The position numbers and the translations under genes were made by a program. Shown piece after piece: positions 17,687-26,228 of a DNA stretch of 64,000 nucleotides (the stretch's first letter is position 1; every line of letters starts with the position of its first letter). The DNA lies in assembly GCA_965220615.1 (NCBI GenBank), contig CBDCQL010000001.1, forward strand, positions 62,001 through 126,000, read 5' to 3'. The notes beneath the pieces are model-generated. The model saw only the letters and a list, made by a program, of their open reading frames with translations, made no database searches and had not been told where the DNA came from. The stretch is from JAGWBD01 sp965220615 (GTDB lineage: Bacteria; Chloroflexota; Anaerolineae; Aggregatilineales; Phototrophicaceae).

Positions 17687-18457
17687 GTGACCATTGACGT
17701 GGCAAGGTTTAAAGAGCAGGGATATCTCTGCCCGCTTCCGGTTTACGGCCCGGCCGAGGTCGAGCCCCTTCGTCAGCTCTACTGGCGTTTGCGGAAACTG
17801 CTGCCGCCGGGCGTCTCGACCCAGGAGATGGACTGGTGGCATGGCGAGGACCGCGAGCTCTGGGCCGTCGCCAGCGAGCCGCGCATCCTCGATCTCGTCG
17901 AGCCCATCCTCGGGCCAGACTTCTATATCTGGGGCTCGCAGTTCTTCAGCAAGGACCCTGGCGATTTGAAAACCACGCCCTGGCACCAGGACGCCTTCTT
18001 CTGGCCGCTGGCGCCGCACAATTCCGTCACCGTGTGGGTCGCCTTCGAGGACAGCGACGCGGCCAACGGCGCCATGAAGGTCATCCCCGGCACGCACCGC
18101 GCGCAGCACATCACGCACGAGGACACGGAAAGTGACAGCGACGTGCTGCCCTCGCGCGCCACGGGCGGGGACTTCTCTTTTGACGACGCCGTGCACCTGG
18201 AACTGAAAGCGGGGCAGGTCAGCCTGCACGACGACAACATCCTGCACGGCTCGGATGCCAACGACTCCGACCGGCTGCGCTGCGGCCTGACCCTGCGCTA
18301 CTCCAGCACCGAGGTGAAGGCCGACCTTTCCGTCTGGCCCTTCTTCAAGGCCTTTCAGGTGCGCGGCGCCGACCGCTACAAGCACAACCCCGCGGGTTCG
18401 CCGCCGACCGACCTGATGCGCAGGTACCGCCAGGTCACGGCCGGCGAGGAGATGTAA
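17687..18457 (+). CDS. Phytanoyl-CoA dioxygenase (PhyH) family protein
   Basis: 256 residues from GTG 17687 with AAAGGAG upstream. PhyH enzymes are Fe(II)/2-oxoglutarate oxygenases. The first two iron ligands are in TPWHQDAFFW (HxD), the distal His in NILHGSDAND, and the 2-oxoglutarate Arg in the following LRCGLTLRYSS. PILGPDFYIWGSQFFSKDPG is shared almost unchanged with the paralogue at 24117-24881, which likewise ends a sugar ABC operon. A role in oxidative tailoring of the imported compound is inferred from position only. Confidence 0.9.
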   Translation: MTIDVARFKEQGYLCPLPVYGPAEVEPLRQLYWRLRKLLPPGVSTQEMDWWHGEDRELWAVASEPRILDLVEPILGPDFYIWGSQFFSKDPGDLKTTPWHQDAFFWPLAPHNSVTVWVAFEDSDAANGAMKVIPGTHRAQHITHEDTESDSDVLPSRATGGDFSFDDAVHLELKAGQVSLHDDNILHGSDANDSDRLRCGLTLRYSSTEVKADLSVWPFFKAFQVRGADRYKHNPAGSPPTDLMRRYRQVTAGEEM

Positions 18458-18549
18458 GGGCGGCCCACTCCGGGAAGGTCTCGTGCCAGGAGTGGCCAGT
18501 GGAGCAGGGCAGCTGGGGCCTGAAAATCCGGCAGGTTGCAGGGCACCAC

Positions 18550-18563
18550 AATCGGCGCCGATT
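18550..18563 (+). promoter_or_regulatory. Candidate operator palindrome upstream of the second ABC operon
   Basis: AATCGGCGCCGATT is a perfect 14-bp palindrome with a central CG pair, in the style of LacI-family operators. A -10-like TAGAAT (18573-18578) follows 9 bp later, which would place the palindrome over the -35 region. It lies in the only sizeable gap before the second solute-binding-protein gene. No dedicated regulator gene is adjacent. Confidence 0.45.
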
Positions 18564-18580
18564 GCTTTCGCCTAGAATAA

Positions 18581-18703
18581 CTGCAGGTTCCGGCCGGAGC
18601 CGAGGCCACCCTGATCCTGGTCGACATGCAACCCGACATGCGCGGCATGGTTGGCCGGGATATAGTAGGCGCAGCCTGCACGAAGCAGGCTGAGAAAAAG
18701 TAG
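18581..18703 (+). other. Short frame resembling the start of an isochorismatase-family hydrolase (possible remnant)
   Basis: A 40-codon frame between a TAA at 18578 and a TAG at 18701 contains GAEATLILVDMQPDMRGM, which looks like the N-terminal beta-strand (LxxVDMQxDM) of isochorismatase/nicotinamidase hydrolases, and then stops. There is no good start codon or ribosome-binding site. It may be a relic of a deleted gene or chance. Apart from this and the palindrome at 18550, I see nothing in the 18458-18714 gap. Confidence 0.25.
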
Positions 18704-18714
18704 AGGGGATTGAA

Positions 18715-20100
18715 ATGAACATTTCGTCGTTACGTCGGATTCGTTTTCTACGCACAGGTTTTCTTGCAGTATTGCTCCCCGTCCTGCTCCTGACCTCTTT
18801 GGGCATCGTCTCTACCGTTGCCCAGGATGCAGAGCCCGCCGGGCAACTGACCGTGTTCATGTGGGGCGGGCCGCCCGACATCAACACCTATGAGGCAGCC
18901 ATCGCCCGTTACATGGATACTTTCCCGCAAGTTGAGATTGAACTGGTCGATGCCGGCGGTTGCGGCGCCGACTACGCCGCCTGCAAGACGCTGATTGCGG
19001 GTGGCACGATGGCCGACGTCTTCGTGCCTGGCAGCTGGAACTACAACGCCATGGCCAATGACGGAGTCCTGGAAGACCTGACGCCCTGGATCGAAGCCGA
19101 CCCGGACGTCGATCTGGCGGATTTCAATTCGGTAACCATTGAAGCCGTGACCAGCCTGCGCGACGGTCAGGTTGTCGGGCTGCCAATGGGCTTCAACATC
19201 CAGAGCCTCTGGTACAACCGGGACATGTTCGACGCCGCTGGCCTTGAATACCCGCCGGCGGACGGAGACTACACCTGGAACGATGTTCGCGAGTGGGCGA
19301 TCCAGCTAACCCTGGATAGTAATGGAAACACACCAGCTTCGGCGGATTTCGACCCGGCGGCGATCGAACAATGGGGCTATTACAATCACTTTGTCTGGCC
19401 CTGGGGCAATGGCTACGACCCGATCCTGTTTGCCTTTGGCGGCAGCGCGATGACCCTGCCGGACAGACAACGATGCAATCTGGAGCATTCCGACAGTATC
19501 CGCGCCTGGCAGTTCATCCAGGACCTCATGTGGACCGACCACTCCACCGTGAAGCCGAATGCCCATGCAGAGCAAATTGGCTTCCTGCGCTGGGTCGACG
19601 GCCAGGTGGCCATGCAGCACGGTTCATTTGAACAGGCCAAACTGGTGGACGACCAGAACCCCGGGCTGAACTATGACATTGCTCCGCTGCCGTCGGGTGA
19701 AGCCGGCAATGCAACAGTCATCCAGGTGCATATGTGGAGCATTTTCAATGGCTCGGCGAACAAGGACCTGGCCTGGCATCTCGTCAAGTGGCTGGCCACC
19801 GAGGGTTCGGTCGGGGACTACGGCTCGATCATGACGCTGATTCCGGCGTACAAGGACTTCGCCCTGGGCGAATACTTCGTCGACGCGCCCTACGCGCCCG
19901 AACACACCAAAGAGGCGCAACTTGATCCTCTCGATTGGGAACTGACCACCTATCCCAGCATGTACAACGACAAGACGGACCAGATTCAGGGTTCGGACGG
20001 ATTCGGCGACGCCCTGAACGACATCCTCAACAACCGGAAATCGGCCGCAGAAGCGCTGGGCGGCATCTGCGCGCAGGTGGATACAGTGATGCAGGAGTAA
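18715..20100 (+). CDS. Sugar ABC transporter substrate-binding protein (family 1)
   Basis: 461 residues. A Sec signal peptide (two arginines, then FLAVLLPVLLLTSLGIVSTV and an AQ-type cleavage region) precedes QLTVFMWGGPPDINTYEAAI. Typical blocks are LYNRDMF-like WYNRDMFDAAGLEYP, GGTMADVFVPGSWN, and GLPMGFNIQSLWY. AGGGG upstream fits the ATG at 18715. It feeds the permease pair at 22265-24078. A GH39-like enzyme is inserted between binding protein and permeases, so the ligand is probably an oligosaccharide or glycoside product of that enzyme. Confidence 0.93.
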   Translation: MNISSLRRIRFLRTGFLAVLLPVLLLTSLGIVSTVAQDAEPAGQLTVFMWGGPPDINTYEAAIARYMDTFPQVEIELVDAGGCGADYAACKTLIAGGTMADVFVPGSWNYNAMANDGVLEDLTPWIEADPDVDLADFNSVTIEAVTSLRDGQVVGLPMGFNIQSLWYNRDMFDAAGLEYPPADGDYTWNDVREWAIQLTLDSNGNTPASADFDPAAIEQWGYYNHFVWPWGNGYDPILFAFGGSAMTLPDRQRCNLEHSDSIRAWQFIQDLMWTDHSTVKPNAHAEQIGFLRWVDGQVAMQHGSFEQAKLVDDQNPGLNYDIAPLPSGEAGNATVIQVHMWSIFNGSANKDLAWHLVKWLATEGSVGDYGSIMTLIPAYKDFALGEYFVDAPYAPEHTKEAQLDPLDWELTTYPSMYNDKTDQIQGSDGFGDALNDILNNRKSAAEALGGICAQVDTVMQE

Positions 20101-20130
20101 CGCCTGCCTCCGACAATTGCGTGTGGTGAG

Positions 20131-20162
20131 ATACTGGCGGCATGCCTTCATGCCGCCAGTAT
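20131..20162 (+). promoter_or_regulatory. Perfect 14-bp intercistronic hairpin after the second binding-protein gene
   Basis: ATACTGGCGGCATG (20131-20144), a CCTT loop, and CATGCCGCCAGTAT (20149-20162) form a perfect stem 30 bp past the binding-protein stop. No T-run follows, which argues for transcript stabilisation or 3'-end protection over termination. It is equivalent in position to the hairpins at 5096-5128 and 61521-61559. An in-frame ATG at 20142 lies inside it, so the following gene most likely starts at 20181. Confidence 0.75.
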
Positions 20163-20180
20163 GCTTGCCGGAGACGGACG

Positions 20181-22103
20181 ATGGTGGTGCGACTGAAGCC
20201 TCTGTTCATCGTCCTCGTCTGCATTCTGCTGCTTGCCGGCCTTCCCGAATGGAGCGTTCACATGTCCGGTCTGCCAGGAAATGCGGCCGCAACGCCGGAT
20301 TCCAGAGTCGTCGCTGACTTTAGCGTCGCCCACGATCCGCCCCTCGTGAAGAAATTCGACTTCATGAACTCCGGCATCGTGCCCATGCGACGCTATCGGC
20401 GAGATCTGGACCTGATCGTTGACCTGAAGGCGCAGACACTGCGCGTCGACCTGTTCTGGGGCAACCCGGAGATCAACGGCTGGACCAACGAGATCGTGAG
20501 CGGGACTCCGGACGATCTTCAGTTTGATTTCACAGAATTCGACGAATTGTCGCAGATGCTGAAGGACCGTGGTCTGGCCGGCTACTGGTCTTATTGCTAC
20601 AACCCGCTCCCCTTGCAAACAGGAAATGGACACGCCACCCATCCCTCCAGTCTTGTTGCCTGGCGCGAGGTCATGTTTCAGGTCGCCCGCCATTTTCGCG
20701 AGGAGAATTTGCGACCGGCATACCATGCGATCTGGAACGAACCAGATCTCGACATCTTCTACAATCGCTCTGTGGATGATTACAACAAGCTCTACAAATA
20801 TGGTGTGGAGGGTTTGCGCGACGGCGATCCGGATGCCTACGTCGGCGGGCCCGACCTGGCCTTCACGGATGAGTGGATCGATCCCTTTCTGGATTTCGTT
20901 GAAACAAATCGCCTGCCACTGGATTTCTTTGCCTTCCATGCCATTGGCGTCAGTCCAACCTACCGAATCAACACCGCCCGCCGGAAAATCAGCAAGCGCC
21001 CCTGGTTCGACAAAACGGAACTGGTGTTGAGTGAGTTGAATCCCTCCATGATTTACCATTCTCCGCAGGCCCCTACGGTGCGCTTCACCCAGGCAGCGAT
21101 CATTCTTGATCACATCGCCATGCTGGTGGACCAGACCGATATCACGCGCGTGCACTGGGCCCAGTTCATGGAGAGTGGCTACGACACGCTGGGTGTGGTC
21201 GACATCGATGGCCACCGGCGCGCAGCTTACAATGCCTTCAAACTCTACGCCATGATGCCCGTGGACCGGCGCGCGCTTGACGTCATTTCCGGTTCGCTTT
21301 CGGGCCTGGCGTCCAGCGATGCCCACACTGCATCAGTCCTGCTGTGGAACCGCTCGCGTTCCGACAAGCATGTGCAGGTGGACCTGCGGGATATTCCCTT
21401 TGCGAAAGGGACCCTGCGTGTCTACAGGATCGACGAAAATCACGCGAGTTATTTTGAGAATCCTGCCAGCGAGGAATTGTCCGCGCTTGAGATTCTTGAG
21501 GACGTGAACACCGCCAACCTGAGCTGGAGCGGCGACATTCCGGACCACGGAGTCGTCTATCTGGAAGTGACGGACGGAAGCGGGTTGTCGGAACTCGCGG
21601 CGGCCCCGCCGGTCGGGGACATCATTCGGATTGACCGCTACTTTCCAGATCGCAGCAGGGACAATTATGCCGCGTTTGATCGCTCAACCTGGATCGCGCG
21701 GCTGGGAACGGGATCGCAGGATGAGGCCGACTCGAGAATCGGGGTCACGGTCGAGGGCCTGCCGGCCACCCTGGGCGTATCCTTCGCGGTGGACGGGTCG
21801 CTGCGGCAACTGAATTCGAACAGCGTGCTTGGCTTTCGGTTTGATTACCGGGGCGAAGGTGACTACAGCAAGGGCGTTCTCTTCCATGGCGGGCTCTACA
21901 GTTCGGATCGCCAGGCGCCCGAACCCTGGGGCACCGGGCGACCCGCCGATCAGGTGGTTGAACTTGAGAACCTGTCGGACATCCGCCTGTCACCGGCCAT
22001 GTATGCACCCCCGGACTGGAGCGGTCGGGTCATCATGACCTTTATGATGCAAAACACCGGCGCCCGTACGCGGGCAAAGGTCATTGTACGGAGCCACACG
22101 TGA
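20181..22103 (+). CDS. Secreted GH39-like glycoside hydrolase
   Basis: 640 residues from ATG 20181 with GGAGACGG upstream. The N-terminal hydrophobic helix (LFIVLVCILLLAGL) indicates export or a membrane anchor. The barrel shows AIWNEPDLDIFY, where the Glu after Asn fits the clan GH-A acid/base, and LVLSELNPSM, where the Glu fits the nucleophile. These match family 39 (beta-xylosidase/iduronidase-like). After about residue 420 there are beta-rich accessory domains. Its position between a sugar-binding protein and its permeases suggests that it releases the sugar that is imported. Other clan-A families cannot be excluded without a search. Confidence 0.82.
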   Translation: MVVRLKPLFIVLVCILLLAGLPEWSVHMSGLPGNAAATPDSRVVADFSVAHDPPLVKKFDFMNSGIVPMRRYRRDLDLIVDLKAQTLRVDLFWGNPEINGWTNEIVSGTPDDLQFDFTEFDELSQMLKDRGLAGYWSYCYNPLPLQTGNGHATHPSSLVAWREVMFQVARHFREENLRPAYHAIWNEPDLDIFYNRSVDDYNKLYKYGVEGLRDGDPDAYVGGPDLAFTDEWIDPFLDFVETNRLPLDFFAFHAIGVSPTYRINTARRKISKRPWFDKTELVLSELNPSMIYHSPQAPTVRFTQAAIILDHIAMLVDQTDITRVHWAQFMESGYDTLGVVDIDGHRRAAYNAFKLYAMMPVDRRALDVISGSLSGLASSDAHTASVLLWNRSRSDKHVQVDLRDIPFAKGTLRVYRIDENHASYFENPASEELSALEILEDVNTANLSWSGDIPDHGVVYLEVTDGSGLSELAAAPPVGDIIRIDRYFPDRSRDNYAAFDRSTWIARLGTGSQDEADSRIGVTVEGLPATLGVSFAVDGSLRQLNSNSVLGFRFDYRGEGDYSKGVLFHGGLYSSDRQAPEPWGTGRPADQVVELENLSDIRLSPAMYAPPDWSGRVIMTFMMQNTGARTRAKVIVRSHT

Positions 22104-22264
22104 TTCAGATGATCACCAGGCGGGTTTCCACGCCGACTGACCGAGGCCGGCGCAGCCCTGACCATTCACAACCTGGACAATCATTGACTTCAGTCAGATG
22201 GAACCGGAATTGATCAAACGGCCCTTCTGTTTTTCCCGAACAGGGCGGAGAAAGTGAGCGTCCC

Positions 22265-23242
22265 GTGACCCTACTTGCGCCGCTGAGGCGCGGCATCAAC
22301 ATGTGGCAGGAAGTCAATCCACGAGAACGCCGTCGCTGGCTCACCGCCTATGCATTCATGAGCCTGCAACTGATCGGCCTGTTTGTCTTTATTTTGGGAC
22401 CGCTGGTCGTGTCGCTCTATTATACGTTCACGCGTTGGGACCTGATCGCCCCCGCTCCCAAATGGGTCGGTCTGTCAAACTGGGAACATGTTCTTGGAGA
22501 CCCGCGCATCGGCCAGGTGCTGGGCAATACCGTCTGGTTTATCCTGTGGGCCACCAGCAGCTTTCTGATCCTCTCCCTGGCCCTGGCAGTCCTCCTGAAT
22601 GTGCCCCGCCGTGGCACAACCCTGTTTCGCGCCCTGTTCTTCCTGCCCTACATTACGTCCCAGGTGGCCGTGGGCCTCGTCTGGAGCTGGATGTTTAACA
22701 CACGCTCCGGCCCGATCCCGGTCTTCTTTCGTCACCTGGGAATCGAAGTTCCGAACCTGTTGCTGGACGAAAGTTACGCCATGATCGCCGTGGCAATCGT
22801 GGCGACCTGGCAAGCGCTGGGATACGGGATCACGATTTACCTGGCCGGGTTACAGGGCATTCCCGGCGAACTCTACGATGCCGCCAGTGTGGACGGCGCG
22901 ACGAGTTGGCAGCGCTTTCGCTACGTGACCCTGTCCCTGCTTTCTCCTACCATTCTGTTTCTGACGGTCACGTCCTTCATCGCCGCCTTCCAGCTCTTTG
23001 ATCTGGTGGTCATTCTGACCGGAGGCGCGACTGGAGTCCAGCCAGGTGGGCCGGGTGGCTCCACGCGCACCATCGTGCTTTATCTCTACGAACAGACCTT
23101 CCTGTTCTCCGAGCGCGTATCCGGCCTTGGCTACGGGGCGACCATTGGCTGGTTGCTGGCCGTACTGATATTCATCGTCACCATGACACAGTTTCGCTTT
23201 GCGCGCGGCACGGTGTTCTATCTGGGGGATGATGAACGATGA
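22265..23242 (+). CDS. Sugar ABC transporter permease (MalF/UgpA-like)
   Basis: 325 residues from GTG 22265, with GGCGGAGAAAG upstream; an internal ATG at 22301 is the alternative. Six membrane segments, the opening LIGLFVFILGPLVVSLYYTF, FTRWDLI, VGLVWSWMFN and the EAA loop DAASVDGATSWQRFRYVTLS identify it. It is the first channel subunit of the second importer and overlaps the second permease (ATGA). The 161 bp between it and the GH39-like gene contain no gene. Confidence 0.93.
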   Translation: MTLLAPLRRGINMWQEVNPRERRRWLTAYAFMSLQLIGLFVFILGPLVVSLYYTFTRWDLIAPAPKWVGLSNWEHVLGDPRIGQVLGNTVWFILWATSSFLILSLALAVLLNVPRRGTTLFRALFFLPYITSQVAVGLVWSWMFNTRSGPIPVFFRHLGIEVPNLLLDESYAMIAVAIVATWQALGYGITIYLAGLQGIPGELYDAASVDGATSWQRFRYVTLSLLSPTILFLTVTSFIAAFQLFDLVVILTGGATGVQPGGPGGSTRTIVLYLYEQTFLFSERVSGLGYGATIGWLLAVLIFIVTMTQFRFARGTVFYLGDDER

Positions 23243-24078
23243 GGCTGCGAACAAGTCTGACTCTGTCATCAACGTTGTACTATGGACTGCTCACGCTGCT
23301 GGCGCTGACCTACCTGGTTCCTGTCGCCTGGGTGGTTTCCACGTCCCTTAGGACAAACGCCAACCTCCTGCGAGCCGACCAGTGGATTCCGGACCCGATT
23401 ACGTTTGAACACTACACCAGCGGTTTGCAGGATGCCTTGCCCGACCTGGCGCGCTATACCTTCAACACCCTGCGCATTGCCGGCCTGTCCACACTGGGGT
23501 TGCTCCTGTCCTGTTCGCTGGCGGGTTATGCCCTGGCGCGCTGGCGCTTCCCCTTGCGCAAAGTCTGGTTCTACGGCCTGTTGGCCACCATGATGGTGCC
23601 GGGCCACGTGACCCTGATCCCGACCTATGTTCTGTTTCGCAAACTGGGGTGGCTGAATACGCCCAACCCGCTCATCATTCCTTTTTTCTTCGGCAGCCCC
23701 TTCGCCACATTTTTCTTTCGCCAGTTTTTCCTGAGCTTCCCGCGAGAGCTTGAGGACGCGGCCACCCTTGACGGGGCGGGAGCCTTGCGCACCTTCAGGA
23801 GTATTGTCGTACCCGTTTCCAAACCGGCCTTCGTTGCCCTTGGCGTTCTCCACTTCACGGGGATGTGGAACGGCTTCTTCCTGCCCATCATCTATCTGCA
23901 GCGCAAGGAGCAATGGGTGCTGACCCAGGCCATTCGAAGTCTGCTGGGCCGCTACGACAGCCCCTGGGGCGAAATCATGGCCGGTGTCGTGCTAATGACG
24001 GTGCCGATCGTTATTCTCTACATCCTGGTGCAGCGCCATTTCGTGCAGGGAATCACCTTCGGCGGCATTCACGGATAA
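23239..24078 (+). CDS. Sugar ABC transporter permease (MalG/UgpE-like)
   Basis: 279 residues, six predicted membrane segments. VPVAWVVSTSLRTNANLL, YTFNTLRIAGLSTLGLLLS, MMVPGHVTLIPTYVLFRKLG and the EAA loop EDAATLDGAGALRTFRSIV are standard for the family. It pairs with the overlapping upstream permease. The operon continues after 38 bp into the second PhyH gene. Confidence 0.95.
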   Translation: MRLRTSLTLSSTLYYGLLTLLALTYLVPVAWVVSTSLRTNANLLRADQWIPDPITFEHYTSGLQDALPDLARYTFNTLRIAGLSTLGLLLSCSLAGYALARWRFPLRKVWFYGLLATMMVPGHVTLIPTYVLFRKLGWLNTPNPLIIPFFFGSPFATFFFRQFFLSFPRELEDAATLDGAGALRTFRSIVVPVSKPAFVALGVLHFTGMWNGFFLPIIYLQRKEQWVLTQAIRSLLGRYDSPWGEIMAGVVLMTVPIVILYILVQRHFVQGITFGGIHG

Positions 24079-24116
24079 CATTGTCGAAAACGGTCCATCA
24101 TGGAAGGATGGCAGCG

Positions 24117-24881
24117 ATGTCCACTCCGGTTGTAGACGTCGAGCGCTTTCATCGCGACGGCTTCCTCTTTCCCTTCACCATTTACGAGAAGGATGCGGAA
24201 CTGGCCTGGCTGCGCTCGATCTACTGGCGCCTGCGCGCCCTTCTGCCGCCCGACACCTCCACCCAGGAGATGAAGCAGTGGCACGACCTCGACCTCGAGC
24301 TCTGGCAACTGGGCACAAATACGCGCATCCTCGACCTCGTCGAGCCCATCCTCGGGCCGGACTTCTACCTCTGGGGCTCGCAGTTTTTCAGCAAGGACCC
24401 CGGTGACCGGAGCGTCGCCGGCTGGCACCAGGACGCCGCCTTTTGGCCGCTGACGCCGCATCGCACGGTCACGGTCTGGCTGGCCTTCGAGGACAGCGAC
24501 GTCGAGAACGGCGCCATGCAGGTCATACCAGGCACGCACCGCGCCGGCATCCTGCAGCATGCCTGCGAGCATGACGAGCACGACGTACTCAACATGCGCC
24601 TCGAGCGCGGCAATTTCAGCCGCAGCGACGCCGTCCACCTTTGCCTGCGCGCCGGCCAGGTCAGCCTGCACGACGACAACCTCGTCCACGGTTCCGCGCC
24701 CAACGAGTCCGACCGGCTGCGTTGCGGCCTGACCCTGCGCTACTCCGCCAGTGAGGTGCGGGTCGAAGCGGAGCTTGCGCCGACATTCCGCGCCTGCTTC
24801 GTGCGCGGCCGGGACCGTCACGGCCACAACCCCCTCGGCCAGCCCCCGACCGACATCCTGCGTGAGTTCGTGCTGACCTGA
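24117..24881 (+). CDS. Phytanoyl-CoA dioxygenase (PhyH) family protein
   Basis: 254 residues from ATG 24117, with GGAAGG at 24102-24107; an ATG at 24108 would leave no room for a ribosome-binding site. Iron ligands appear in AGWHQDAAFW and LVHGSAPNES, with Arg in LRCGLTLRYSA. The block VEPILGPDFYLWGSQFFS is nearly identical to the PhyH at 17687-18457, so these are close paralogues. Both sit last in a sugar ABC operon. The substrate is unknown. Confidence 0.92.
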   Translation: MSTPVVDVERFHRDGFLFPFTIYEKDAELAWLRSIYWRLRALLPPDTSTQEMKQWHDLDLELWQLGTNTRILDLVEPILGPDFYLWGSQFFSKDPGDRSVAGWHQDAAFWPLTPHRTVTVWLAFEDSDVENGAMQVIPGTHRAGILQHACEHDEHDVLNMRLERGNFSRSDAVHLCLRAGQVSLHDDNLVHGSAPNESDRLRCGLTLRYSASEVRVEAELAPTFRACFVRGRDRHGHNPLGQPPTDILREFVLT

Positions 24882-24894
24882 GTGGCGGCGCCCC

Positions 24895-26055
24895 TCAACC
24901 CGTGAGTGAAGAGACGTCGATGACGTACATCTGGCGCGTCCCTTCGTGGATCGAGTCGATGCACACCAGGCTGCCGTCCCGGTTCCAGCGCGGATGAAGG
25001 TCGCAGCGGATTTCCCCGCCGATCGCCGGGTCGGAGTGGAAGCGCCCGACATCGAAGCGCGTGCCTGTCTCCAGGTGATAAAGCATCAGCAGGCGTTCAT
25101 GGCGGGAGGGGTCTGGATAGCTGTCAGTCAGTAACCAGCGCCGGTCAGGGCTGAAGGAGTTGTGCCCGTCCCGGGTCAGCGTGTCGGCGCCGACCGCCCT
25201 GGCTTCGGCGGACGGGTCGCGGTAAAGATGAAAGTGACGCGCGCCCCGGTGCCCGGTCCAGGCCAGGATGTGTTCGTCGTCGCGCCAGTCGTAGTGGGAG
25301 ACTACACCCGACCCCTCCAGCAAGGTGAGATTGCCGCCGTCCGGGTCAACGGCGAAGAGACGCGTATGGAAACCTTTCGGCGAGGGCCAGCGATGCAGGA
25401 AGGAGACCCGCCCGCCTCCGGGGTTCCACTCGAGATGGTTCACCCAGTGTTCGACACCCTGCATGGAGTCAACCATCTCAATCGCGGCCAGTTGCGCCAG
25501 GCTGACGATCAGTCGACACTCACGGTTAACGAGGTCCAGGTGCCAGATGCCGTCATCTGCCGGCGCGTATTGGCCGGCGCTGCGGTCCGGCAGGCCGACG
25601 TAGCCATAGCCGGGCCGGGTGCGCGCCAGGCGCGCGAAGTTTAGCGTCACGGCTGCCGCACCGTCCGCCGCAAGCGAATAGACGGGCCAGGGCCAGATTT
25701 CACGCCCACCAGTTTCGGGATCGAGGACGCAGGTCACGAAGGAGTCGCCGCTGCGGGCGTTGAAGAGGATGCGGCGCCGCGGATCAGAGGGCAGCCACTG
25801 CAACATGTTGCCCTGCTGCCAGCACCAGGCCTGGCTTTCCGCCAGCGTCCGCCAGCGAAAGTCGTCCTGGCTGTCCAGCAGGCCGATGGCGGCGCTGTCA
25901 TCCGGCGTGGGCGGACGGTCCATGAAAGGCACGCGCAGCGCAAGGACGTGGCGGCCAGTCGCGTCCCAGGGTGACTTGTCGTAGTAGCCGAAAAAGTGAT
26001 GGAAAGGACCACCCGTGATGCGCCTGACGGGGCAGGGGTGATCCACGATGGTCAT
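24895..26055 (-). CDS. Beta-propeller (WD40/TolB-like, oligogalacturonate-lyase-like) protein
   Basis: 386 residues without a clear signal peptide. It carries the HHFFGYYDKSPWDATGRHVL block seen in a family of bacterial seven-blade propellers that includes oligogalacturonate lyase relatives. Repeated blades end in DGGNLTLLEG, HNSFSPDRRWLLTDSYPD and HPRWNRDGSLVCIDS. The last two resemble PD40 repeats (SPDGxWL and RWxxDGxxV). It is convergent with the PhyH gene and divergent from the enolase-superfamily gene. A sugar-related enzymatic or scaffold function is possible; I would not name a reaction. The start at 26055 is the most likely, but upstream in-frame codons exist. Confidence 0.75.
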   Translation of the reverse strand: MTIVDHPCPVRRITGGPFHHFFGYYDKSPWDATGRHVLALRVPFMDRPPTPDDSAAIGLLDSQDDFRWRTLAESQAWCWQQGNMLQWLPSDPRRRILFNARSGDSFVTCVLDPETGGREIWPWPVYSLAADGAAAVTLNFARLARTRPGYGYVGLPDRSAGQYAPADDGIWHLDLVNRECRLIVSLAQLAAIEMVDSMQGVEHWVNHLEWNPGGGRVSFLHRWPSPKGFHTRLFAVDPDGGNLTLLEGSGVVSHYDWRDDEHILAWTGHRGARHFHLYRDPSAEARAVGADTLTRDGHNSFSPDRRWLLTDSYPDPSRHERLLMLYHLETGTRFDVGRFHSDPAIGGEIRCDLHPRWNRDGSLVCIDSIHEGTRQMYVIDVSSLTG

Positions 26056-26228
26056 GGGCGATTCCCGAGGCTCCCTGCATCCAGCTGATGCACAAGACCT
26101 TACCTCCCGGTAGGGCCAGGATGAAAGCACTCTTCGTGAGGGTCGTCAATTGCGGACACCGCTATACTCATCAGGGCTGCCGCACAGGTCCTGCCGGGCG
26201 GCGTTGGACGCAAGGAGGAACGCATCCT

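Noticed and set aside
20142..20180. Earlier in-frame start for the GH39-like protein
   Set aside because: The ATG at 20142 lies inside the 14-bp hairpin and would add a Cys/Arg-rich stretch ahead of the signal helix; ATG 20181 has a ribosome-binding site.
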